This document shows positions 1 to 5,185 of a DNA stretch of 5,290 nt, piece by piece. A program made the translations under genes and the position numbers. The notes beneath the pieces were generated by a model. It had not been told where the DNA came from. It was given only the letters and a program-made list of their open reading frames with translations, and searched no databases. Origin of the DNA: Lentisphaeria bacterium (GTDB lineage Bacteria > Verrucomicrobiota > Lentisphaeria > Victivallales > UBA1829); contig JAFYBD010000042.1 of NCBI GenBank assembly GCA_017540385.1, positions 1 to 5,290 of the forward strand. Direction: 5' to 3'. The stretch's first letter is position 1, and each line of letters begins with the position of its first letter.

Positions 1-1414
1 CTGGACTGCGGCCGTCGGTCTCGCGTTCCTCATGTGGGGGTCGGCGTATCAGATCACCCGCGACGACGATGGCCGCATCCTGCCCGCAGAAGGAGCCCTC
101 GCCGGGCTGATGGCGTTCCCGTTCCTCCTGTTGAGTCCGTTCTTCATCTCCCTCACCGGATATGCGATGACCGAAGTGCCCTACCTGCTCTTCTGCACCG
201 GGGCGATGATCCTGTGGACGCGCCTCGCCGTGCGCCCGGGGATCGACCTGCCCGCGCTGCTCTGGTGCGGCGTCATGATCGCGTTCGGCGGCGCGGTGCG
301 ATCCTCCGCCTACCCGATGCTCCTGCTGCCCTTCCTGCTCATATTTCTCCGCGAAAAGGACTGGAAACGCCGTTTCCTGCTCTGGTTCCTGACCGGCCTG
401 CCCTCCGGGCTCTTCCTGGTCGCGTCCTCGGCGTTCAACTGGGCCGTCTTCGGCACCCCGTTCCGCAGCGGCTATCATTTCTGGTGCCCGGTCCCCTACG
501 ACTTCATGGCGCTTACGTTCCATCCACGTTACGCCATGATGCACATCCCCCTGCTGGTGCGCGAACCCGGATTCTGGGCTACGCTGGGGATGTTCGCGCT
601 GTGCGGCACGTGGGGATTCGCTGAGTTCCGCAAACGCAAATCCGCCGCCGATGCGAAGCTCCGGTTCACGGCATGGGACGCCGCGCTGGTCTTCGCCCTG
701 CTCCAGAGCGCCGTGATCTTCGCGCTTTACATCTTTTACTTCTTCTACGACAAACGCATGTACCTGCCGATCACGGCCATGATGCTGCCGCTCGCGGGTT
801 CCGCGGCCGTTCAGCTGTCCGGCCGATTCTTCCGCCCCGGAAACGCGTCGGTCTGGGTGGCCGTCGCCCTGGTCCTGATCCTGCAGGGGTTCGTCCTGCG
901 CAACCTCAACGACTATCACAAGGCGATCCGGAACATCCCGAACGACCGGGCGAAACTCGAAATCCTCGACTCCATGCTCCCCGGAAACGCCGTGCTGCTC
1001 TCCACGTTCAATCCCGCCGTTGCCGACCGGTTCCTCCTCCGCGGGACCGACCGGAGAGTCATCCCCGTCAACCGGATTCACGAGTACGCGGACAAGACCT
1101 GCGCGCCGCTGAAGGTGGAGGCATGCGATCCGCCTCCGCGCTGCGCCGAGGACAATCTCGCGCCCGGTCTCCTCGACCAGCCCGGCTGCTATCTGCCGTT
1201 CCCCTACGCCCTCAGCGACGATCCGGCGCGGCTGGAACGCCTCTTCGACGAACGCGTCCCGATCTATTTCGCTACCGGGACCAACCGGATGGCTCCGCCG
1301 GAAATCCAGGCGGTGTTCGCGTTCGCCGATCCCGAGCTGATCGGGCAGAAAGGCGGCGTGATGGTGTGGAAACTCCATCACAAGACCGCGCAGGAAGCAG
1401 CCCCCGCCGACTGA
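1..1414 (+). CDS. GT-C type membrane glycosyltransferase-like protein, 5'-truncated
   Basis: The reading frame is open from base 2, ten codons before the first ATG at 32, so the gene begins upstream of the window; 470 residues are visible. Numbered from that ATG, roughly residues 22-290 are strongly hydrophobic with several membrane spans, broken by basic cytoplasmic-type loops (REKDWKRR at 107-114, RKRKS at 200-204). The segment around 39-52 (ISLTGYAMTEVPYL) resembles the small-residue/TE-P pattern seen in ArnT/GT39-like lipid-linked sugar transferases, and GTPFRSGYHFW (141-151) also looks like that group. Residues 291-460 form a soluble C-terminal domain, probably extracytoplasmic, with four cysteines (357, 365, 371, 386). 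Such enzymes move a sugar from a polyprenyl-phosphate donor to lipid or protein. The first loop, which carries the catalytic acidic residue, is missing, so activity cannot be judged. The substrate is unknown, and a non-enzymatic membrane protein of this fold is possible. The gene ends 45 nt from the convergent murI stop. Confidence 0.75.
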   Translation, partial: WTAAVGLAFLMWGSAYQITRDDDGRILPAEGALAGLMAFPFLLLSPFFISLTGYAMTEVPYLLFCTGAMILWTRLAVRPGIDLPALLWCGVMIAFGGAVRSSAYPMLLLPFLLIFLREKDWKRRFLLWFLTGLPSGLFLVASSAFNWAVFGTPFRSGYHFWCPVPYDFMALTFHPRYAMMHIPLLVREPGFWATLGMFALCGTWGFAEFRKRKSAADAKLRFTAWDAALVFALLQSAVIFALYIFYFFYDKRMYLPITAMMLPLAGSAAVQLSGRFFRPGNASVWVAVALVLILQGFVLRNLNDYHKAIRNIPNDRAKLEILDSMLPGNAVLLSTFNPAVADRFLLRGTDRRVIPVNRIHEYADKTCAPLKVEACDPPPRCAEDNLAPGLLDQPGCYLPFPYALSDDPARLERLFDERVPIYFATGTNRMAPPEIQAVFAFADPELIGQKGGVMVWKLHHKTAQEAAPAD

Positions 1415-1459
1415 TCCGTCGGGGCATTTCAAAAAGGAAACAAGCTGTTCGGCCCGGGC

Positions 1460-2302
1460 TCAGTCGTGCCCGACCACGTCCGCCATGCGAATGTCGATGG
1501 TCTCGCCGTCGCCCGCGTCCAGAAAACGCCGTGCAAGGCGTTCGAATCCCGGCGTCCGGTCGGTCACGTAATACTGCGCCGTCCCTGTCCGGCCGGGTTC
1601 CGCCGACAGTCCGTTCCTCTCGAGCATCCGCCGCAGATAATCCGCCGCGGCGTCCGCGCTGTCCAGGATCAGAGTGTCAGCCGGCAGATAGCGTTTCAGG
1701 GCCGGCCGGAAGAGCGGATAATGCGTGCAGCCGAGCAGCACCACCTCCGGCGGGTCCCGGAGCAGCTGCGAGAGGTACAGGTCGAACACGCTCCGCACGA
1801 TCTCGCCGCCGGTCACGCCCTCCTCGATCACGGGCACGAAGAGCGGGCAGGAGATGCTTCGCACGATGAGGCGCGGATCGGCCGCGAGCAGCGCTTTTTC
1901 ATACGCGCCGCTGGCGATCGTGCCGCGCGTGCCCAGCACGGCCACTTTCCGCAATCCGGTCGCGAGGATCGCCTCAACGCCGGCCACGATCACGCCCCCG
2001 AGCGGGAAAGGACGGGGTTCCTGCTGGAGTTCCGGCAGGGCCAGCGCCGACACCGTGTTGCACGCCGCGATGGCCGCCTTGATGCCGAAACGCTCCAGGA
2101 ACGCCAGGTCCTGCCGTGCGAACTGCTTCACGGTCTCCGCCGAGCGGTTTCCGTATGGGACGCGGGCGGTATCGCCCAGGTAGATCACGTCCTCGCCGGG
2201 GAGCATCCGCCGGACCGCCCGGACGACCGTGAGACCGCCGAGGCCGGAATCGAAGAGCCCGATCGGGCGGTTGTCATGTTTGGTGCGGGCGTCGGTCTGC
2301 AT
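1460..2302 (-). CDS. murI: Glutamate racemase
   Basis: This cofactor-independent cytoplasmic enzyme interconverts L- and D-glutamate and supplies the D-glutamate that MurD adds to UDP-MurNAc-L-Ala in peptidoglycan synthesis. The 280-residue length is typical. All signature motifs of the Asp/Glu racemase family are present: FDSGLGGL (17-24), YLGDTARVPYG (41-51), the first catalytic cysteine in ACNTVSA (Cys81), and the second in GCTHYPL (Cys192, followed by His194). Both proton-transfer cysteines are intact, so an active enzyme is expected. The ATG at 2302 is supported by a GGAGGA Shine-Dalgarno at 2310-2315, seven bases upstream. That site lies in the final codons of the preceding acetyltransferase gene, whose stop codon is three bases before this start, which suggests coupled translation. 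It is the last gene of the minus-strand cluster and converges on the membrane glycosyltransferase gene. I see no frameshift or other anomaly. Confidence 0.97.
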   Translation of the reverse strand: MQTDARTKHDNRPIGLFDSGLGGLTVVRAVRRMLPGEDVIYLGDTARVPYGNRSAETVKQFARQDLAFLERFGIKAAIAACNTVSALALPELQQEPRPFPLGGVIVAGVEAILATGLRKVAVLGTRGTIASGAYEKALLAADPRLIVRSISCPLFVPVIEEGVTGGEIVRSVFDLYLSQLLRDPPEVVLLGCTHYPLFRPALKRYLPADTLILDSADAAADYLRRMLERNGLSAEPGRTGTAQYYVTDRTPGFERLARRFLDAGDGETIDIRMADVVGHD

Positions 2303-2305
2303 GGG

Positions 2306-2827
2306 TCAGTCCTCCGGCAGAACGCCGTCCGGCACGGGCACGCCGATCATGACCGCCGTCTCGTCGCAATGGTCCTTCTTCGGGCAGACGCAGCAGTCGC
2401 TCCATATCTTCGGCGGGAACGAATATTTGTCGACGACCCGGAATCCCAGCCGCCGGAAGAAATCGACGCGGTACGTCAGCGCGAAGACGCGGCCCGGCGC
2501 ACCGCCTGTGCGTTCGACGGCCTTCGCCAGCAGGGAGCGCACGAGGACCGAACCGATCCCATGTCCCGCGAGGTCGCGACGGACGGCGAGCGACCGTATC
2601 TCGTTCAGGTTCCCCCCGAAATCGCGCAGGGCTCCGCAGGCGGCCACGGCGCCGTCCGCCTCCGCCACCAGGAAATTCGCGATGCGCGCCTGGATGTCGG
2701 CCACCGGACGCGGCAGGAGTTTGCCCTCGGTGGAGAACGTCGCGAGCAGGGCATAGATGGCGGGAGCGTCTTCGGCGCGCGCCGGACGGATGCAATACGC
2801 GATCTGGGCTGACGACTGCGCCGTCAT
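2306..2827 (-). CDS. GNAT N-acetyltransferase, short ArgA-like (possible N-acetylglutamate synthase)
   Basis: A 173-residue single-domain GNAT acetyltransferase that transfers acetyl from acetyl-CoA to an amine. The N-terminal strand IRPARAEDAPAIYALL (13-28) is typical of the fold. EIRSLAV (76-82) followed by RRDLAGHGIGSVLV (83-96) is motif A, the acetyl-CoA pyrophosphate-binding loop, and YRVDFFRRLGFRVV (119-132) is the C-terminal helix and strand. The ending KIWSDCCVCPKKDHCDE (140-156), with Cys145, Cys148 and Cys154 plus an extra Cys146, is what I remember of the short ArgA-like COG1246 group, some of which make N-acetylglutamate, the first step of arginine synthesis. The match to the group is by recall, and the substrate is inferred. 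The frame continues open upstream through accA, so the start matters: the ATG at 2825-2827 shares its A with the accA TGA stop, and a GGGGAGG Shine-Dalgarno lies at 2838-2844. Start and stop arrangement imply tight coupling to accA upstream and murI downstream. Confidence 0.9.
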   Translation of the reverse strand: MTAQSSAQIAYCIRPARAEDAPAIYALLATFSTEGKLLPRPVADIQARIANFLVAEADGAVAACGALRDFGGNLNEIRSLAVRRDLAGHGIGSVLVRSLLAKAVERTGGAPGRVFALTYRVDFFRRLGFRVVDKYSFPPKIWSDCCVCPKKDHCDETAVMIGVPVPDGVLPED

Positions 2828-3792
2828 CAGCCCCTGGCCTCCCCGTAGTAGGCCACGTCGCGGAAATGGTGATAACGCTGTTCGATGAGCTCGTCGGACG
2901 ACTTCGGCGCGAGTTCGGCGAGCTGCTTCAGGATCTCGAGTTTCAGGTACGCCGCGGCCTTGTCGTAGTTGTGATGCGCGCCGCCGACAGGCTCCTGGAT
3001 CACGCCGTCGATGAGTCCGAGCTTCAGGAGTTCGTCCGCCGTGAGTTTCAAAGCGGCCGCCGCCTGTTCGGAGAACGCGCGGTCCTTCCACAGGATGGCC
3101 GCGCAGCCTTCGGGCGTGATGATGGAGTAATACGAGTTTTCGAGCAGGAATATCTTGTTCGCCACGCCCAGACCGAGCGCGCCGCCGCTGCCGCCCTCGC
3201 CGATCACGAACGAGATCACCGGGACTTTCAGCCCGAACATCTCGCGCAGGTTCACTGCGATGGCTTCGCCGATGTGGCGTTCCTCCGCGCCGACCCCGGG
3301 GTATGCGCCGGGAGTGTCGATGAGCGTCACGATCGGGAGTCCGGCGAGTTCGGCCACCTTCATCAGGCGGAGCGCCTTGCGGTAGCCCTCGGGGTTGGGG
3401 CAGCCGAAGTTGCGGAACACGTTCTCCTTCACGTTGCGCCCCTTCTGGGTGCCGATCATCATCACGGGCACGCCGTCGATCTTCGCGAATCCGCCCACGA
3501 TGGCCGGGTCGTCGGCGAACCTGCGGTCGCCGTGGAACTCCATGAAATCGGTGCAGATGCGGGAGATGTAGTCGAGGGAGTACGGACGGGAGGGATGGCG
3601 GGCGAGCTGGACGCGCTGCCACGGGGTGAGCTGGGAATAGATGGCTTTCTTGGAGGCCGTGAGTTTGCGGCGCAGGGTGCGGAGCTCTTTGGAGTGGTCC
3701 TCCGATCCCCGGGCGTCGAGCATCATGAGAGCGTCGATGCGGTCTTCCAGTTCGGCGAGGGGTTTTTCGAATTCAAGGACAGCTATGGACAT
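2827..3792 (-). CDS. accA: Acetyl-CoA carboxylase carboxyltransferase subunit alpha
   Basis: The alpha half of the alpha2-beta2 carboxyltransferase of type II acetyl-CoA carboxylase. With AccD it moves the carboxyl group from carboxybiotin on AccB to acetyl-CoA, giving malonyl-CoA, the committed step of fatty-acid synthesis in the cytoplasm. At 321 residues it is close to the usual length (about 319 in E. coli). The N-terminal helix starting LEFEKPLAELEDRIDAL (6-22) is characteristic. The crotonase-fold core shows FHGDRRFADDPAIVGG (86-101), GTQKGRN (114-120), IDTPGAYPG (158-166), the oxyanion-type glycine loop GEGGSGGALG (198-207), and PEGCAAILW (227-235). The ATG at 3792 has a modest AAGGAA Shine-Dalgarno at 3804-3809 with an 11-nt spacer. 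The gene follows the LysM gene by 31 nt, and its TGA stop overlaps the start of the acetyltransferase gene by one base. Genes for accB, accC and accD are not in the window and must lie elsewhere. Confidence 0.97.
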   Translation of the reverse strand: MSIAVLEFEKPLAELEDRIDALMMLDARGSEDHSKELRTLRRKLTASKKAIYSQLTPWQRVQLARHPSRPYSLDYISRICTDFMEFHGDRRFADDPAIVGGFAKIDGVPVMMIGTQKGRNVKENVFRNFGCPNPEGYRKALRLMKVAELAGLPIVTLIDTPGAYPGVGAEERHIGEAIAVNLREMFGLKVPVISFVIGEGGSGGALGLGVANKIFLLENSYYSIITPEGCAAILWKDRAFSEQAAAALKLTADELLKLGLIDGVIQEPVGGAHHNYDKAAAYLKLEILKQLAELAPKSSDELIEQRYHHFRDVAYYGEARG

Positions 3793-3823
3793 TTCGGTGA
3801 TGGTTCCTTCATGGTTTGCCCGC

Positions 3824-4918
3824 TCAGCGCGGAGACCCCTTGATCTCCACGACCGTCTCGCACGGCACGAGATCGTACAGCTCCTTCGCGTCGTCGTTCG
3901 AGAGCCGGAAATATCCGGGCGCTCCGGGCGACGCGTCGGGCGTGCCTGCGCGGTTCGTACCGTGGATGGCGGTACCGGGCGCGTCGGAATTCGCTCCGGT
4001 GCCCTTGAGCGCCATCCAGCGCGGGCCTATGATGTTGCCCGGGGTGTTCGGCTGGTACGTCTGACCGTCCACCCGCCACACCGGGTCTTTCTGCTTGGAG
4101 AATATCTTGTCCGAGCCGGAGAGCGACTGGGAGACGGCCGATCCGGGGTAGACGCTGTAAATCTTGAAGAGTTTTCCGTTCGCATAGAGGATGAGCTTGT
4201 TGTCCGGGCGGACGATGCGGATGCTCCACACGCTCTGGGGTATCTTGAGCTTCTGGCCGATGGAGAGGCGCGTATTGGACATGCCGTTTGCCTTCTGGAT
4301 GGCCGAGACCGAGGTATTGTAATCCACGGCGATCCTGGAGAGCGTGTCGCCCTTCTTGACCGTGTAATCCACGTTCGTCTCCGAATCGTTCCCGCTCTTG
4401 TAAAGGTTCATGCTGGCGCGGCCGAGCAGACTGGCCGCGGCGTCGTACAGGGCGTCGCTCGGCTCCATCGGGACCAGCATGTCGCGCAGGATCGTGCGGC
4501 AGCGCTCGAACTTGCGTTCGTTGAACGCCTGCAGCGCCTCGTCGTACAGCTTCCGCTGCTGTTTCAGACGCTGCTGCTCCAGCTGGCGGATGTCGAGCGG
4601 GGTCGGCGTCGTGTCGTTGGCGTGTTCCCGGTGGTCGCGGATGGCTGCGGCGGTCTCGTCGAACTCGGACAGGGCGCGTTCGTCCGCGAACGTCCTGGCG
4701 GGCGTATCGTTGTCGGGCTGCTGGACCATGGCCTCGGGAGCCACGCGGCTTCGCCGGTCGAAATGATGTTTCACGCCGAACACGGTAGCGGCGCAGACCA
4801 CGAGCATCAGCAGGAGAGCGGCGTAGCGGTACCCGCGGGTACGGCGGCGCCCGGAATCGACGGTCGTGATTCCGTAGTTTCTGAAGTTGCCGGACGTATT
4901 GCTTCTCAGCTTGGCCAT
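3824..4918 (-). CDS. Membrane-anchored LysM protein with a YkuD (L,D-transpeptidase-fold) domain lacking the catalytic cysteine
   Basis: A 364-residue envelope protein. Residues 1-30 are a basic cytoplasmic tail (RRRTR at 24-28), and 31-49 form one membrane span without a cleavage site I can see. Residues 60-108 are a polar linker, and 109-175 are helical and Gln/Glu/Arg-rich, possibly coiled coil or TPR-like. Residues 184-228 are a LysM domain (YTVKKGDTLSRIAVDYNTS...LSIGQKLKIP) that should bind glycan strands. Residues 231-359 match the YkuD fold: GNIIGPRWMAL (294-304), AIHGTN (317-322), then FRLSNDDAKELYDLV (337-351). YkuD enzymes form 3-3 crosslinks or attach proteins to peptidoglycan through a cysteine in S-x-G-C-[IF]-R. 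Here the segment is APGYFR, with Tyr336 in the cysteine position, so catalysis by the usual route is not expected. The only cysteine in the domain is Cys353, outside the motif. The frame stays open 71 codons upstream, but the ATG at 4918 has the Shine-Dalgarno, and the extension overlaps the promoter. First gene of the operon. Confidence 0.88.
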   Translation of the reverse strand: MAKLRSNTSGNFRNYGITTVDSGRRRTRGYRYAALLLMLVVCAATVFGVKHHFDRRSRVAPEAMVQQPDNDTPARTFADERALSEFDETAAAIRDHREHANDTTPTPLDIRQLEQQRLKQQRKLYDEALQAFNERKFERCRTILRDMLVPMEPSDALYDAAASLLGRASMNLYKSGNDSETNVDYTVKKGDTLSRIAVDYNTSVSAIQKANGMSNTRLSIGQKLKIPQSVWSIRIVRPDNKLILYANGKLFKIYSVYPGSAVSQSLSGSDKIFSKQKDPVWRVDGQTYQPNTPGNIIGPRWMALKGTGANSDAPGTAIHGTNRAGTPDASPGAPGYFRLSNDDAKELYDLVPCETVVEIKGSPR

Positions 4919-4923
4919 TTCGA

Positions 4924-4927
4924 CTCC
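4924..4927 (-). promoter_or_regulatory. Shine-Dalgarno site fixing the start of the LysM/YkuD gene
   Basis: GGAG on the minus strand lies five bases before the ATG at 4918. It supports a 364-residue product beginning MAKLRSN, with a short basic tail directly before the membrane span, over the 435-residue open frame that begins further upstream and has no comparable site. Confidence 0.55.
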
Positions 4928-4958
4928 GGTTGATTCGAGTGTTTGAGGCGGGAGCGAG

Positions 4959-4990
4959 GCGCGCCAGCCGGTTCGGGCCGGGGGACGCGC
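4959..4990 (-). promoter_or_regulatory. Stem-loop in the predicted leader of the LysM-accA-GNAT-murI operon
   Basis: Read on the minus strand, GCGCG (4990-4986) pairs with CGCGC (4963-4959). The stem continues by two pairs, passes a 2x2 internal loop, and ends in a CCGG/CCGG stem with a six-base loop. It lies entirely within the roughly 83-nt leader predicted from the promoter at 5009-5037. There is no T-run after it, so it is not a terminator. In GC-rich DNA such pairing can arise by chance, and no known riboswitch or T-box signature is visible. Confidence 0.35.
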
Positions 4991-5008
4991 ACTTGCACGT
5001 GTCACTCT

Positions 5009-5037
5009 AATATAACACCTCTTTCCGGTTTTGCCAG
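5009..5037 (-). promoter_or_regulatory. Sigma70-type extended -10 promoter for the minus-strand operon
   Basis: On the minus strand CTGGCA (5037-5032, four of six matches to TTGACA) is followed after exactly 17 bases by TATATT (5014-5009), and the -10 is preceded by TGT (5017-5015), an extended -10 element. Transcription would begin near 5002, leaving about 83 nt of leader. A run of seven A on the same strand (5046-5040) sits just upstream of the -35, where an UP-like element would act. Confidence 0.6.
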
Positions 5038-5070
5038 TCTTTTTTTCATTATTTCGGAGAATCTCTTCGT

Positions 5071-5110
5071 CCCGGGCGTGTTTTTTTCGCTCCGGGCTTG
5101 ATTTTTCGCC
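5071..5110. repeat. Imperfect 20-bp tandem direct repeat with T-runs
   Basis: Units 5071-5090 and 5091-5110 share the pattern [CT]CCGGGC[GT]TG followed by a T-run and CG. A weaker third echo (CCCCGGCCGTGG) starts at about 5109 and runs into the -10 region of the plus-strand promoter. Two units at a spacing of about two helical turns, next to or inside a promoter, could be a tandem protein-binding site, but the match is imperfect and the sequence is of low complexity. Confidence 0.4.
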
Positions 5111-5126
5111 CCGGCCGTGGTATCGT
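5098..5126 (+). promoter_or_regulatory. Sigma70-type extended -10 promoter for the DJ-1/PfpI gene
   Basis: TTGATT (5098-5103) is followed after 17 bases by TATCGT (5121-5126). Each hexamer matches consensus at four of six positions, and TGG immediately before the -10 forms an extended -10 element. The start point would be near 5133, giving a leader of about 53 nt before the ATG at 5186. The -35 lies within the second unit of the direct repeat, so a factor bound there would compete with or contact RNA polymerase. Confidence 0.55.
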
Positions 5127-5130
5127 ATCA

Positions 5131-5156
5131 ACGGAACCGCAGGGGGGCGGCTCCGT
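5131..5156 (+). promoter_or_regulatory. Stem-loop at the predicted 5' end of the DJ-1/PfpI transcript
   Basis: ACGGAACCGC (5131-5140) pairs with GCGGCTCCGT (5147-5156), ten positions with a single A-C mismatch, around the six-base loop AGGGGG. It starts within two bases of the predicted transcription start (about 5133). No T-run follows, so it does not look like a terminator. A 5'-terminal hairpin that stabilises the mRNA, or a regulatory element, is possible. Confidence 0.45.
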
Positions 5157-5185
5157 CAACCGCGAGAAAAGGAAGGGGGCGCGAG

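Larger units (their letters stand above)
4919..5185. other. Divergent intergenic control region
   Basis: These 267 bases between two divergently transcribed genes contain no convincing coding sequence. They are locally richer in A and T, with homopolymer T-runs at 5040-5046, 5081-5087 and 5102-5106. They hold one predicted promoter for each direction, two leader stem-loops and an imperfect 20-bp direct repeat, each listed separately. An open minus-strand frame crosses the area but has no ribosome-binding site or recognisable domain, and it would place the operon promoter inside coding sequence. Confidence 0.8.

Noticed and set aside
1403..1427. Possible terminator for the plus-strand glycosyltransferase-like gene (CC-g-CCGAC / GTCGGGG stem around its stop codon)
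   Set aside because: The stem is short with a bulge and is followed by CATTTCAAAA, not a T-run, so I do not call it a terminator.
1430..1459. Possible terminator after murI: minus-strand AACA-GCT-TGTT followed by TTCCTTTTTG
   Set aside because: A four-base-pair stem is too weak to call despite the T-rich stretch. The adjacent GCCCGGGC palindrome does not extend it. Termination may occur further downstream or be factor-dependent.
1466..2812. 448-codon open frame on the plus strand opposite murI and the acetyltransferase gene
   Set aside because: Antisense shadow of GC-rich coding sequence. Its composition is rich in Arg, His and Asp, with no recognisable domain, while the minus strand carries complete motif-bearing genes.
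2828..3622. Long upstream extension of the acetyltransferase frame through accA
   Set aside because: The extension is Arg/Pro-rich and lies inside accA in another frame. The GNAT domain begins only after the ATG at 2827, which has its own Shine-Dalgarno.
2866..3843. 325-codon plus-strand open frame opposite accA
   Set aside because: Shadow of accA, with no domain pattern and a composition typical of an antisense frame.
3641..4933. 430-codon plus-strand open frame opposite the LysM gene
   Set aside because: Shadow frame spanning the end of one real gene and all of another, with no plausible domain or ribosome-binding site.
4996..5001. CACGTG palindrome near the predicted operon start point
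   Set aside because: Symmetry does not extend past the hexamer, so it is not evidence for an operator.
4994..5016. Plus-strand promoter-like pair TTGCAC and TATAAC
   Set aside because: The spacer is only about 12 bases, too short for sigma70, and the pair overlaps the better minus-strand promoter.
4919..5131. 71-codon N-terminal extension of the LysM/YkuD protein
   Set aside because: It contains the predicted promoter and both T-rich and hairpin elements, has no Shine-Dalgarno and would put a long charged stretch before the membrane span.
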